Shown in pieces: positions 46,186 through 58,717 of a DNA stretch of 64,000 bases. This stretch comes from Clitopilus passeckerianus. Its lineage: Eukaryota > Basidiomycota > Agaricomycetes > Agaricales > Entolomataceae. The stretch lies in contig CALYLX010000009.1 in assembly GCA_944990035.1 (NCBI GenBank), positions 1 to 64,000 of the forward strand, read 5' to 3'. The notes under the pieces are model-generated. The model was given only the letters and a program-made list of their open reading frames with translations, was not told where the DNA came from and searched no databases. The position numbers and the translations under genes were made by a program. How positions within the stretch are numbered: position 1 is the stretch's first letter; every line of letters begins with the position of its first letter.

Positions 46186-47864
46186 TCATAGTTTACGGAA
46201 CTTGCCCTGCATCCATACCCGATACATCTTGAGCTGTCTCTTCCGGTTGATGAGCAAGCGCCTATCCACGCCCAACTGCTCAATCTTGAAGAGAGGATGA
46301 GGGGGCACGTTGGGCAGCGGTGAGAGAAGAATAGGATGTATTTGGGCGGTGCTTTGCTGCCTGTTTGGTGTCTGTTCAACGGGCTGACTAGAATCAGCTA
46401 CGTCTGCGATCGGCTTGTTGGCATCTGATGGGGGTTCTGTGGCCTCTCGAGTTGGCGTGTGTACGCCTGCTGGCTTTGACAAGGGGGTCGGTGTATCTGA
46501 CCGTTCTTCTTCTACCTCTGTTGTTGTCTTATCGGTGACCTGGTCTGCATTGGGCAAAGAGCCTGTAAAAAGCCATGCTAGTTCCTCTGTACATTGATAG
46601 TCGTGAATCGTCTCCCGTGCGCAGCGGAAGGAGTCCACATACCTAGCTCGAAGAAGTACACTCGAGTTTTGTCACCGCGTATGTATAGGTTCTCGTCTAG
46701 GAGACGTCCGGTTTTGAACCGTATTTGTGTAAGGTCGTACCGTCCATAGTCGCGAAGAACGACTAGACCCCCGGGCTTGAGCGCCTTTTACGGAGACACG
46801 TTTAGGACAACCTCCCATGAAGAGCCTCCGGGCGCACTAACCTTATGGATATTCAACAAAGCCCTCGACCACTCATCTGGGTGCAGGGCGCTTAGGACGA
46901 ACACGAGGATGATTATGTCGACACTTTCGGGTCTCAGGTCTGGCGGGAGTCCCTCTGGAGAGGTTAAGTCCCATACAGCCGCGGATATTGATCCAAGGGG
47001 TGAAGACGCGTATAGTGGATTGTTCTATTACATTGTCAGTTGTTGGTTTAATAACCGCGGGGGGCCAAGGCACACCTGGACTAACTTGACTGCATGAGAA
47101 GAGTAGTCGTATGCATGTAGCTCGAGATCCGGGTTTTTGTTATTGGAAAGTACTGGGAAAACAGAGTTTCCAGCGCCTATACAGATGGTGGCAACTTCTC
47201 AGAGAGTGACTTCTAGGCGAATCAGATAGTTGGCCATACCGCAGCCAATCTCCGCAATTACTTGTGGCCCTGACTATTAACTGTCAGCTTCAATATATAG
47301 CAAGACAGGGAATGATGGGGACCTCTGGTTGAGTAGCTTGCACGAGTTCTGGGAACTCGTTGTGGAGCCTATATCAGACAAGAGGTTCAATTCAGTCTGA
47401 GCGACTCCATCAGACGCTTTTCATCGAAGCATACCATTTCCTATCTCGAAAGAAATTGCTAGCGTTATTTTTATAGAAGTTGTCCCTGAAATTCTCATAA
47501 GCGTGAGGCTCAAGGAAAGAGATATGACTCAGGCTAAGCACTCACCAATGTCTTGACGGATTTGTGTTATATCTTGGCTTCTCATCGCTAGGCACGGGCG
47601 CTGAACGCTGTTTTGAAAGGGACGCGGCAATCGTTGCATCCTGGTCATCGGGCGGGGGAACGTGGTCCCAAGCATTTTGGCTCCATACGTCGGCCTCGTT
47701 TGTGAGAAACCTAACTAGGTAGGTTCACAACATGGAAGTGGATTCATGAAGATCGGCCCTCACCTCGACCCGAACGGAGGCTTTTCTGCCCCGATATCGT
47801 GAACCGAAGATGTTGTTTTGAGTGAGGATGTTGCCTCTGCTTTCTCGCCAGTTTGAGAGCTCAT
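46186..47864 (-). CDS. TRM140: tRNA(Thr/Ser) cytosine-32 N3-methyltransferase, Trm140/METTL2-like
   Basis: SAM-dependent enzyme that makes m3C32 in the anticodon loop of tRNA(Thr) and/or tRNA(Ser). Start at 47864 ([16 protein letters not shown]); the N-terminal motif [20 protein letters not shown] is the METTL2/6/8 signature, the SAM-binding motif I is [14 protein letters not shown] rebuilt across an intron, followed by [45 protein letters not shown] and RVYFFELG. The C-terminus [20 protein letters not shown] is diagnostic. A low-complexity insert of about 100 residues (46380-46600) separates the last two motifs. About ten exons. It is divergent from RhoGEF copy B with 380 bp between. Confidence 0.9.
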
Positions 47865-48244
47865 ATTGCCTTGAAACTGAGAGTTATCAGGAATAGCGAT
47901 CAAGGCTGGTTAAAATCTGAGGCACAACCGGGATGGCGCTCATTGCGAGCCTGGGAAGATTTCTGTCCGATCAGGGTAGCAGCCATCACCCAGCTGATTA
48001 CGTGATGGTGCTGAGGGCATAGGGAAAGATTTGGGTGATGTTGCAAAGGCAATTGGAGATCCTCGTCGACGCTTTGGTTCACTGCAGCGTGGCATGCCCA
48101 TTGCAACGTCTTGACAAGCGCATATAGTCAGGTCAACCGGCGACGACGAGCTCAATCGTGCTCTCACTCGACATACCATAACAACCGATATCCCAATTTG
48201 GCTGGGGACTTCACTATTACCCGTCTACGATCTTGCCTTCACAA
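47865..48244. other. Divergent promoter region, Trm140-like and RhoGEF copy B
   Basis: 380 bp between head-to-head starts. No defined element recognised. Confidence 0.45.
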
Positions 48245-51200
48245 ATGTCAACGGCGACGTATATACCAGATGTTCAAAGGGTTTCGACGGGAAGTTTGGA
48301 CGAATTCGAGCAGCTATTCAACGACGTTTGGGCATCATACCCGGAAAGCCAAACGCCTGTACAGACTCACACACCATTCGCGCTCCCAAGCGTCGATAGG
48401 ACACGGCAAGGTAAGAATCAACATGTTCCGTGATATTTTGTTGGAGAAAACTCATAACATAACAGAAGGATCAAGTTCTCGACCAACTACCCCTCAATCA
48501 ATGACCCCAACCTCAAGATCTTCTCGCCTCACTGGGCGACGACCCCTGCCGCAGCCTCCAACGCCCCTGGGTGGTCGACCAATGAGTACACAATCGTGCG
48601 TCCTAATCTTCGACTATTTTTCAGGCTGATTCACCTGTCTTGATCTCTATAGCCTCTCAAGTCGCACTCCCACTGCAATCGCACCGTCACCTCAGTTGAC
48701 GGACGTCAGCGAAGATTCGGCTACTGTCGACTATCCACCTCCAAACCCTGGCCATACCCCGCAAGAGGAGGTACCTGCCGAGCAGCCAGCCCAGCCATGG
48801 TCTCACCCCGGGCCTATGTCCCGCCTTCCGACCGAGGAAACTTCTTCTATCTACCCAGGAAGGGATACGGACCCATTGCCTTTATATGAACCACCCCCAC
48901 CGGTCCCTCCGCTACCTCCCTATATTCCTAACCCAGCGAGTCCAGATCGTCAGAGTGTCTACACCTTAATAACTTCCTACTCACAGCCTTCCCCTCAAGC
49001 TCAAGACCCTCCTACCCCTTCAACGCCTGAACATGAATCTGAGCCACAAACGGCTACGCCGTCCAGCTCCTACTCCGCCATGTACGCCCAAGCGGGCCCC
49101 AGCAATCAACCAACATCCATTTACCATCTCCCGCCATCTCCCGGTCCTGGTAAGCCCTTGAAAACTTGTCGGTGCTTCTGATTTCTGATCGTAGTGGTCA
49201 AGTAGTGATTGCTCATGATCAACGGTCCATCTCCGAACTATCCTACGTTAGCAGTCCATCCCAACAACAAAGATTGTCAGGTTCAAGAGAGACCCTCAGC
49301 AACCATCGAGCTCGCACATCCTCACCCTCCTTCACCCAGATCATCACGAATTCGCATCGGAACAGCTTTGAAACCGCATCACTCGTTTACGCCAAATCAG
49401 AGAGATCTATCGAATACGACATTTATGGACCAGGACCCAGCAACCTTGCCCGCCGGCCTACCCAGATGCTGCGGCAACTTGGGGACAGGACGACTCTCAT
49501 TTTACATGAACAGGTGCAGGACGACATTTTGGAGGAGTATTGGCCTACGCTGGATGAGGAAGATTCCGACGAACGGTTCATTAACTTCGCATTCCTGTCA
49601 AACATTGCTGTTCAGCTGCGGGATAAAGTCGTGCGAGGTACGCACGTGAAAGGGGGTGTGCCATATCCAAACGCATTTACGGGAAAGGATATTGTTGTAC
49701 GTAATTCCGTTCCTTACCCTCGAATAAGATTATCTGATTCCCTGCAGTCTTCAATACAATCACTTATCCAACGGGAGCTGATTGAGATACATGGAGGCAC
49801 TTCGAGCGATCGACGGGCCGCACTGCAGATTGCGAGGAGCTTGCAGAGCCAGTTGTTCTTCTATGAGGTGGAGTGGGGAAACAGGCTGATACAGGATGGG
49901 GTGGAGGACGTCTACATGTTCATGGACGACCAGCAGGCCAATGCACATAGGGAGGCATTGCCTACGAGTGTGGTTACTATTATGGCCAAGTGCTACTCGC
50001 CGAGTTGTGGAGAAGGGCCTGAGTGCTATGCGTACGGGTGTCCCAGTAAAGTGAGTTTTCTGCTAGATGTCTCCTCTGTCCGTCCTTATATGCTATTGCA
50101 GGGTGATTCGCTACGGAGGCTACTCCCAGAAGTGATGGAAGTGCCTAGCCGTAACATCGAGGAACTTTGGCAGCCCGAACTCATACAATCACTATCGGAG
50201 AGTGAGATTCAAAGGCAGACGTGAGTCAATGACATCCTGGCACCGAGCATCCTGCATTTCTGACACACCTTAGCATCATACGCAAGCTTATCAGCAAGGA
50301 AGAGCAATACGTGAAAGATCTTGACACGATTGAATCTGTATTCATCAAACCACTACGAACCGCCAACCCTCCCGTTATCGCACCCATGGACAAGCTCAAT
50401 GCGTTCATTGAACAGGTCTTCCACAACATATCCAGCATTCGCGACTCTAATCGTCGACTCCTCGAGGTTTTATACGTACGGCAACGCGAGCAAGCCCCAG
50501 TGATACAGAGCATTGGTGATATTCTGCTGGATGCCGCCACAAACTTCCGTGAACCGTACCCTGCGTATGTTGGAAATCACCCACTAGCGGAGAGGAGGAT
50601 GAAGGATGAGCTGGAGAATAACCCGGAGTTCAGGCTTTTCATCGAGGTCGGCAAACTATTTTCTTTCAATTGGCTGACCTGGGTACTGATGAAGCTGGTC
50701 ATTATTAGAGATGCTCGAGGCGGCAACCATGCAGCCGTCAAGGGTCGGCTCCTCGACTAGATCTTCGGCATTTCCTGACGAGACCGTCTGAGCATCTGCA
50801 GAAGTACCCAGTACTTATGCAAGCAATCCTGAACGAGACAAAGGGCAACAATCCTGATGCGGAGTTCCTCAACGAAGCGATCAAGGTGTTCAAAGATCTC
50901 CAGGGAGTCGCGCAGTTACGGACATTCCAGGCTGCTATGGGGCGCGGTGTGACGGGTAAATGGGAGTGGGATGATTTGAGCAATCCTCAGGAACAGAGGT
51001 TTTTCACGAAGGAGGAGATTGGTCGGCAATGGTGCATTCAATTAGCCACTCTACGAGCAACTAGAGCTAACCCTCTGCATCTTTACAGTGCTATCTTTGA
51101 GCTCATCAAGGGTGAAATGATCTACGTGAAGAAACTCGAGAATATGGAACATGTTTGTCACCTTTCCTCCTCTCTTACTCTTTGCTAATACCTCTTCAGA

Positions 51201-53955
51201 TATTCATTCGAACACTGCGCAAAACGGAGCCTCCAATAATACCCAGAGACAGACTCGAACGGTTCATTCAGGAAGTCTTCTGCAACTTCACAGAACTCTA
51301 TAGTTACCACCGGCGTCTGGTCGACGCATTGCACGAGATTCAACGAGAGAAACACCCAAGGATACCGAGCATCACGGCACCTGTATATGACGCTGCCCTC
51401 AATTTCCGCGACGCATACCTCGAATACATACCCAATTATCCGATTGCCGCCTACAGGATCGAGGAGGAGATGGAGAAGAACCCTGCATTCAGAGCTTTTG
51501 TCGAGGTAATTCATCTGCGTCTGCCAGCACTAAGACCATAGTCCTGATGTTTTGAGCAGAATTGCGTCCGGCATCCAGATGCCCATCGGATGTCAATGAA
51601 GGAGTTCTTGAACTGCCCTCTCGCCCGCCTACTGGAGTACGAGCGGTTGCTCAAGGAGATCATGGAGTTGTCGCCTCAAAGACATGAAGATCGCACTACG
51701 ATACCGGAAGTTATAGAGGTCATCAAGGCGCTTGGGAGGGAGGCAGAACCCGGAGTCACGTCTGCCAAGCAGAAGGTGCAGCTCTGGCAGTACAACTCAA
51801 GCTTAGTATTTAATCCTGGGGAAACGATGGTAAGCATTGGGGAAGTTGGGCATATGCAGTTTCTAACGGCGTTCTAGGACCTCGATTTACTGAATGAGAG
51901 CCGGTCTCTAATGCATACTGGTCGGCTGCTTCGTCCACCCGATAACAACAGTCCAGGTGCAGACAGGTGGAGCGAGCTCTTTGTGCTGCTTTTTGACAAC
52001 TATTGTTCGTTGACTCTTTCTGCTTCGTGAAATCTTTTTCTCAACCTCTTCCATCCAGTGGTAACGACAAAACCGGTAGAGGAGGACGGTGTCAAGAAGT
52101 ATATAATCACGCGACGGGTGGGTCTCCGTTTAATATTTATCCTGGAACTGTATGTTCTTACCACTTAACTTTCTAGCCCTTCCCCCTTGATTTGCTAACT
52201 CTCATTAACTTCAACAACCTTCCAACCCAATGCACCTGGGGCATTCCTCGACACAACTCCACTGGCTCTTCTGGATCAGCATCAAGTAGATCTGGTCAAT
52301 CGGAAAACGGAGATTCACAGCCTGCGTATCCATTCACCATCCATCACAATGGCCGAAACGGTGGCCCGTATACCCTCTATACGGATTCTATCGCACGTCG
52401 CTTCGAGTGGAAGCAAAAGCTGGAAGAGGCTGTTGGGCTGAGGAAGGTGGTACAGGAGTCGAACAAGGTGTTCGAGATGGAGACTCTGAGCATGCACACA
52501 TTCACCACCGCTCCGACCGGCGTCATCTTGACACCTTCAACGTGGAACGAGAACAACCCAATTACCGGCAAAGTTACTTGCTCTATTCCATTCAGCACAC
52601 CAGACGGTCGACGGCTAGTTGCAATAGGGTGCGCAGAGGGCGTGTGGATAGGTTTCCGGCATGACTCCAGCTCCATGCGACGCGTTCTGCATTTGAAGAA
52701 TGTCGCCCAATGCACCATGTTGGATGACTTCGGCTTGTTCTTGGTGTTAACGGATAAGGTCAGGCTTTGTCGAATTCTTGTGGCGACTCCATTCTCATTT
52801 CTTTTATTTAGCAATTATTCGCTTACCAGATTGAAGCCTTGGTCCCTACTCCGCAACTCTTCTCCAATGCCACACAAACGCCCCAGAAGCTGAACGGCAA
52901 CAAGGAAGTCTGTTTCTTCAGTGTCGGGAAAATGAACGACAAGACCTATGTCATATTCATGAGGAAAAAAGGGGTAAGTTCTCAGCGCACGCAATCCCTA
53001 CTTCACCACGAATGACATTGCCTGCTTAGAGTGACAGCTATTTCCACGTCCTGGAGCCAGTTCTGGAAAGGATCCACGAACGACCGAGGGCTCCAACAGG
53101 AGTGTTTGGGATCCTTCAAAAACCCAAGACCGATTGGTTCAACACAGTGAAGGAGTTCTACCTATCCTGCGATACCTATGACTTGGTGTTCCTCAAAGCG
53201 AAGATTGCCATCCTGAGCGCGAAAGGCTTCCATGTTATGGACCTCGCTGAGTATGTCTTCTCACAAACCCACGATGGACTCAATTAATGGCGTTCTAGAC
53301 CTAAGAATACTGTCATACCCCAAGCGGACCCTCGGCTCCGTCCATTTGAGAAAAAATATGAGAATCGGCGGGCGATTGGGATGTTCAGGTCAAAGGAGGA
53401 CGAGTTCCTACTCTGTTATACCAGTGAGTTTAACCTTTGCGTCAACTAGAACATTAGACTGACGTACGACTAGCCTTTGGTGTCTTTGTCGATAAGCATG
53501 GCACGCCCAGCCGGAAAACATGTACCGTGGAATGGGAAGGAACGGCTGACTCCGCGGCCTTCCATGCTCCCTATGTTCTCTTATTCGACCCACGCTTCAT
53601 CGAAATTAGACATGTTGATACTGGGCGTCTGGCGCAAATCATACAGGGAGTTGATATGCGTTGCGTCTGGGATGGGCGTGGGCTCAACTCAAACCCTGCT
53701 ATCACTGCTGGCGTCCAGGATGATGGGGAAATGGTTCAAGAGGCTCATGTGCATGCTGTGATGAATATTGTCGATCTTAGCCAGCAAACGACCGGCCGAC
53801 CGCTACGACCAGTCACACAGCATGTATTCGAACTCATTCCGACAATACCTCTCTACCTTCCAGGGTCTCTATCATCACCTTCAAACATGGCCTACATTCC
53901 GATTTCAACACCACCTAGATCACCACAACTACGCTCGATGCGCTCCTTTGCATAA
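48245..53955 (+). CDS. Rho guanine nucleotide exchange factor copy B (DEP, DH-DH, PH, CNH)
   Basis: Paralogue of the gene at 1686-7616. Eighteen exons give about 1600 aa, with no stop or frameshift. I take ATG 48245 (MSTATYIPDVQRVSTGSLDE) because EQLFNDVWASYPES aligns with QNLYNEVWASFSEE at the start of copy A. Order is the same: Pro-rich region, DEP (NIAVQLRDKVVRGTHVKGGV), DH1 from 50274 (KEEQYVKDLDTIESVFIKPL), DH2 from 51089 (IFELIKGEMIYVKKLEN), PH from about 51900 and CNH (GKVTCSIPFSTPDGRR to FIEIRHVDTGRLAQII). Exon 14 (52177-52758) is continuous where copy A has two introns (6097-6145 and 6224-6274), while most other boundaries are at identical positions. It lacks the glycine run of copy A. 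Confidence 0.9.
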
Positions 53956-54189
53956 CTTTATTCGAAGAACAACTCAGATACACCCCACTATATATACATT
54001 TGATATAAACCTACTGTATCTGTTATCTGTATATCATCTTGTAATACCCGCGAGAGAATGTAAATTCATCTAAACAATCTTCATCTGCCAGCAGCCAATT
54101 GAACGACTCAGAAAGAGTCAAACCGAGCGTGACTTGTGACATCCCATCACATTCATTCCTCGCTCAATTCTGCAACAGCCTCAACCAAG

Positions 54190-55661
54190 ATGTCTTCCAA
54201 ACGAAAATGGGATCAAGCTGGGCCAACGGAGGACGAGCCACCTTTGAAAAAGGAGGAGAAAGACAGCAAGACAGCGAGTGACGCGGCCGCAGCGGCGGCG
54301 GCAATTGCTGCACGAATTGCTGCACAATTCGCCGATGGCTCGCTAGGCTCTGGAACGGGAGGAAAGGATCCTAATGACGGCGCTTACGTGCGGGACATCG
54401 ATATAAACGACGTGAGGAATCGATACATGCTCACGAAAGGTTCGACACAAGCGCAGGTCGGTCATACATTCTATTCAGTATATCAGAATTTACTAAACCT
54501 CGTACCTGCAGATCAATGAAGAAACAGGCGCCTCCGTGAGCACCAAAGGCGTTTGGTACCCAGACAGGACCAAGGCCACGGAACGAGACCCCCCTCTGTA
54601 CCTTCATATCACCGCGGCAAACCCAGAGCAACTGCAAACGGCTGTGGACAAAGTCAATGAGCTAATGTCAGTTGAACTTGGCTCTTTGGTCGAGGACAAG
54701 ACCGCTGGAAGGCAAAAGGTATTTTCTTCACCCAATTCTCTTATTCTTCTAGCTAACACAATTCAGCGGAAATGGCCTGAAGAGAAAATACCAGTTGGTC
54801 TGGACAGTATACGAAATTTCAACGTTCGAGCAAAAGTGGTTGGTCCACAAGGTTCTTTTGTGAAGTACATCCAGCAGGAGACAGGAAGCCGAGTGCAGAT
54901 AAAAGGTGCGGGCTCTGGCTTCATCGACCAGGAGACAGGTCGTGAAAGTGACGAACCGCTATACATCCATATAACGTATGTCTGCCACATTCTCCAATTA
55001 CCATCTCGGTACACTGACCTCTCTTCCCAACAGGAGTCCAGATGAAGGACAAGTCGCCCGTGCAAAACTACTAACCGAAGACCTTCTTCTCGTTGTGAGA
55101 GCAGAGCATGCTAAGATGCAGACTGTCTTACAACAACAACAAATGGAACTTCATCAAGCTCAATTGCAATATGCAGCATACAGTGCACAGATGACGGTCA
55201 GTATCTCCATGCGAGACCCCTTGGTTTCTGACTCACCCTGCATGTGACGAACTGACACAAACCATTTCAATCACAGGGCTATGGTGGTGCAGCACCTCCA
55301 CCAGGCGCACCCCCACCACCTCCGGGCGATCAACCACCTCCACCTCCGGATCCAAATGGTGCACCTCCCCCGAATGGTTATGCCGCTGATCAAACGCCTG
55401 CCGCGGGCCAGGATGCTTATACTGCATATTGGTGAGGATCATCTGTATTTGCCGAGATACCTTTACTAAAAATTACTCCCTAGGGCTGCCTATGGTTACG
55501 ATGTGAATTCACCTCAATTCAAAGAATGGGCAGCCCAGCAACAGCAACAATATGGGCAATATTATGATGCTCAAGCGGCTCAAGGATATTCTGGAGCACA
55601 GGCTCCCGCGCCTCCACCATCTGGAGATGCACCTCCTCCGCCGCCGCCGCCGCCCGCATAG
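54190..55661 (+). CDS. KH-domain splicing factor, KHDC4/BLOM7-like
   Basis: Six exons give 392 aa. The N-terminus (MSSKRKWDQAGPTEDEPP) opens like human KHDC4 and is followed by an alanine run and AARIAAQFADGS. A first degenerate KH region reads DIDINDVRNRYMLTKGSTQAQINEETGASVSTKGVWYPD across an intron; the second, canonical KH-like part is RNFNVRAKVVGPQGSFVKYIQQ then TGSRVQIKGAGSGF. The C-terminus is Gln- and Pro-rich with Gly-Tyr pairs (AAPPPGAPPPPPG, QQYGQYYDAQ, poly-Pro end), as in the animal protein. Human KHDC4 binds the Prp19/CDC5L complex and influences alternative splicing; the same nuclear role is likely here. All five junctions are in phase. Confidence 0.85.
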
Positions 55662-55864
55662 CAATTCTGACTTATGAAGAGCGATGGTTCTCACAACTTA
55701 GGACTCTTTAGTGTATGTCATGTTCTATTAGAGCACAGTGCCTGTTGCTGCTAAATCTACACCCCTACTTGCAAACACCACGGGCCGCCTGACTGAGTCA
55801 TAGCATGTATTATTGATACCCCTAGAGCAAACAACAGAAAGTACTGCCTAAGGAGAGTTGTCTG

Positions 55865-56420
55865 TCAATGGGCTATTACCACGCTCTCTCGTTGTCGGAG
55901 CTTTTGTAATCCATATCGAGTACGCCTCCTTATCCAGGAGCCAGCGTAAAATCGAAGTTCTAACCCATATTCGGTGCAAACGCTGGAAGATGAGGACCGA
56001 ATTCTTTTTTCCGCCTTTTTGTCCTGAGCCTCTGACTCCAGAACCCTATACTTTCCCTTCTCCGCCCCAACCCTTGAGCCTCTCTCCAATCCATCAGCAA
56101 GAGCAGACGCTACCTCCGTGGCCGATAGGCCCGTTGGGAGACACCACCTCTGAAATCCACAGCGACCAAGCAACTCTTGAGCAGCGACTTTATTCAGAAG
56201 TTCAGCCGTCAACACTCGGCGGGCCTTCATCTCTACTAACCCCTCCAAAGTAGTTATGAATTCGATGAACACGGCCGTAGTCGACTGTCCCCCTCCACAT
56301 GCACTCCGTTCTTCGTAGGAACTTAGAGCGCACGAGGACCGAGTAACCATTGCGGATATACACCGTATGCCAGATATGTGATTCTGAGCGGCTAGGGCGT
56401 CTAACCGATTCCGATGAAAG
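55865..56420 (-). pseudogene. Truncated fragment of the F-box gene at 61056-62920
   Basis: Minus-strand ORF 56350-55865 reads MVTRSSCALSSYEERS, then LLNKVAAQELLGRCGFQRW and SALADGLERGSR, matching the C-terminal third of the F-box gene (MITRSSCSLVSFEERS, LLYRVAAQELLGRCGFQKW, STIADGLERHSS). The F-box and the middle of the protein are absent. Just upstream, 56399-56420 (minus strand CTTTCATCGGAATCGGTTAGAC) repeats the 5' leader of the full gene at 62989-63010 with two changes, so the fragment arose by a large internal deletion rather than by truncation from one end. The tail downstream of position about 55960 has drifted. Confidence 0.75.
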
Positions 56421-56538
56421 TCAAGAAAGGCCTCGACATTACAGATAAATTCATCAGATTAAGGTAATATGTTCCAATAGGATATATTAGATGCGAAATC
56501 AGTGTTGGTCAAAATCCCTGATCTCCGTATCTGGAGGT

Positions 56539-58492
56539 TTAGGCTGGACAATTGAGGTCCGCATCCCAATCATCCGAGCCTACGCCAGCAGGGACAACAA
56601 ACAGAGACTTGGGGTCGTATTTGGCTTTGATCGACTTGAGCTTATTGTAGTGGGGCCCAAAGAAGGATTTCTTGAAATCACGTTCATAAAGACTCGCCTG
56701 TTTGCGTGTTAGAATCAAAGTATGATCACATTCAGAGACTAATGCTCACCTCGTTCAGATATGTGGCCGAGTTAGGAGACAGACCATCCAGAATGTCGGT
56801 TGTCTTGCTGATATGCTGCCTGATCCCTTGTACAACAGACAGAGGAGTCCCTTCCGACCAGACACCAGCGACATAAATATGTGCAACTGCTTTACGCCAG
56901 TTAGGGTTCAAGCCGGTTGACTCAGGATCGGCTTTGGTGACGGCTCCTCCGGCGACGAAGCTTAAATTGAGGGTGAGCAATTATGCAGGACCAAGATGTT
57001 GGACGGACTAACTTGATTGCAAGGGAGTCGTTGACAGAGAGCATAATATCCGCGATCTTCCCCGGGTTATGAATCGACAGATCTCGAGAAATGAGGCGAG
57101 ATCCCAACTCGACGTTTGTTCCGACTTGTTCACCTCCTGTGAAGTAGGATTTATACCAATCGTAATAGGAGTCGTTTTGCTGAATCTCGGCATAAGCGTC
57201 GCCCGTAACGTTTTGTGCGTGTTGAACAAATGCTGCTGTCGTTGTATTTGCATCTGCAAGAGAAATGTTGGGTGCGACATAAAGGAACACGAGGTTCTGG
57301 GGGCTCATAAAGCTGTAGCCGCCCCAGCCCTTGTCGCTAAGGGCCACATTCAGCTTGGTGTACTCCGTCAACACAGATCTCGCAGCTTCAGTGGAGGTGA
57401 AGTTCGCGCTGAAGAGCATCTGGCTAACAGGAACGGTATCGTAGGTCTTGAATGTGGCGGAGATGACCAGCGCGTAGGTGCCGCCGCCGCCACCCCTCAA
57501 GGCCCAAAACAAGTCAGAGTTGTGGTGGGCATTGACGGTGAGCAGTTGTCCTTTGGCGGTCACAACCGTGAACTCCAACACGTTGTCGACGCCTAGTCGA
57601 ATGGTGAGCATCATGTCTATGAGTTAGCGATCATAGAATGTACCCAGCCCATGTCGTGGTGCAAGTGCGCTGTGTCCTCCACCTTGGATCCAGCCACCTG
57701 AAGTGCCAACAGAGCCTCCAGCGGATATGCCGCCGACCATGATACGCCCATTTTGTTCGGCAGCATCATATGCTTCGTGCCACTGGACCCCTGCACCTAG
57801 AGTAAGGGCTGTAACGGAAATTATAAGTATGTTTTCTAAATGAGAGCGTTAGAGGATTACGAGCCTTTGTAAGTTTCACTGTGGGGCGCTCCCGCAGGCA
57901 CGAAACTGTTATTATATGTAATGTTCTTGAGGTGATGAGTCCAAATGAAGAAGGATCCACGAGCAGTACTGCGTCCTAAGTAGCAATGACTACAAACCAT
58001 CCTTTTAGCATGGCGGGGATGATAGGAAGGCATGGTTTACCCAGTATTTTTGATCGTTAGACGCAAATTATGGTCAGACGCAAACTTGAGAGCTGCCTGA
58101 GCGTCCGCGACGGAACGGACGTCCACACCCGCAACTGCAATGCTTCCTTGCTCGCATGGAACACCCAGGGTGGTGTTCAAGTAACAAGCACTGATGGTCC
58201 CGTTTTTGAAGGTATACGTTTCGAAGTTGATTGACTGCATAGACCCAGGCTGATCGGCTCGCCAATTACCACGGAAAGTATTTGCCTGTACATCAGTACA
58301 GTTTCCAGAGGGGCTGGATGCAGGATAGCAAGCGGACTCCGGGGGAACAGGGTGCAAAAGCGGCTGAGAAACTTGAGATGAGAGTTTCTGGAATTCCGCA
58401 TCTGAGGGCCAGCATTTTTGGCCGAAGATGCACTTGCAGGAAGGCTTAGCAGCCACAAGGGATACCAATGGAAGAAGGTGGAAGAACCTCAT
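56539..58492 (-). CDS. BBE-type FAD-linked oxidase copy C, intact
   Basis: Secreted flavin oxidase of the FAD_binding_4/BBE superfamily, oxidising an alcohol or sugar-like substrate with O2; the substrate is unknown. Six exons give about 570 aa. ATG 58492 starts MRFFHLLPLVSLVAAKPSC, a signal peptide followed by CKCIFGQKCWPSDAEF. The FAD-carrying histidine is in KNTGHCYLGRSTARG after the first intron. The site where bicovalent enzymes have their flavin-binding cysteine reads ISAGGSVGTSGGW, with glycine at that place, so a single flavin bond is expected. WIQGGGHSALAPRHGLG and VDNVLEFTVVTAKG follow, then many N-x-S/T sites, and the BBE tail FFGPHYNKLKSIKAKYDPKS ending DLNCPA. The second intron has a GC donor (AAAG|GCTCGT). 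It is the only one of four copies without a lesion. Confidence 0.87.
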
Positions 58493-58532
58493 CGGAAAGA
58501 ACAATATGGCTTCGTTCGAATTCCCTGCAAGC

Positions 58533-58540
58533 TATTTATT
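58533..58540 (-). promoter_or_regulatory. AATAAATA box upstream of oxidase copy C
   Basis: Minus-strand AATAAATA about 41-48 bp upstream of the start, in the same context as copy B (TCAGTCTGAAGCAATAAATA). Confidence 0.5.
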
Positions 58541-58717
58541 GCTTCAGACTGACGTTGATAGAGATCGCAACGACAATCATGGAAGCTTAAGGTTATGAGA
58601 CAGCCAAGTACTCCGCAGCATTTGCAGCCATTCTAGGATCTGATGGCTATCAATGGTGTAAACTGATGTCGATAATGTCGGAATCCTGACGCACGCTATG
58701 AGTTAAATCCTTCGGCC

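Noticed and set aside
57770..57840. Alternative acceptor CTCTAG for the second oxidase intron
   Set aside because: It would delete ALTL from the conserved ALTLGAGVQW segment and is CTCTGG in copy B. The upstream TTACAG/TTATAG/TCACAG acceptor is present in all three copies and keeps phase.
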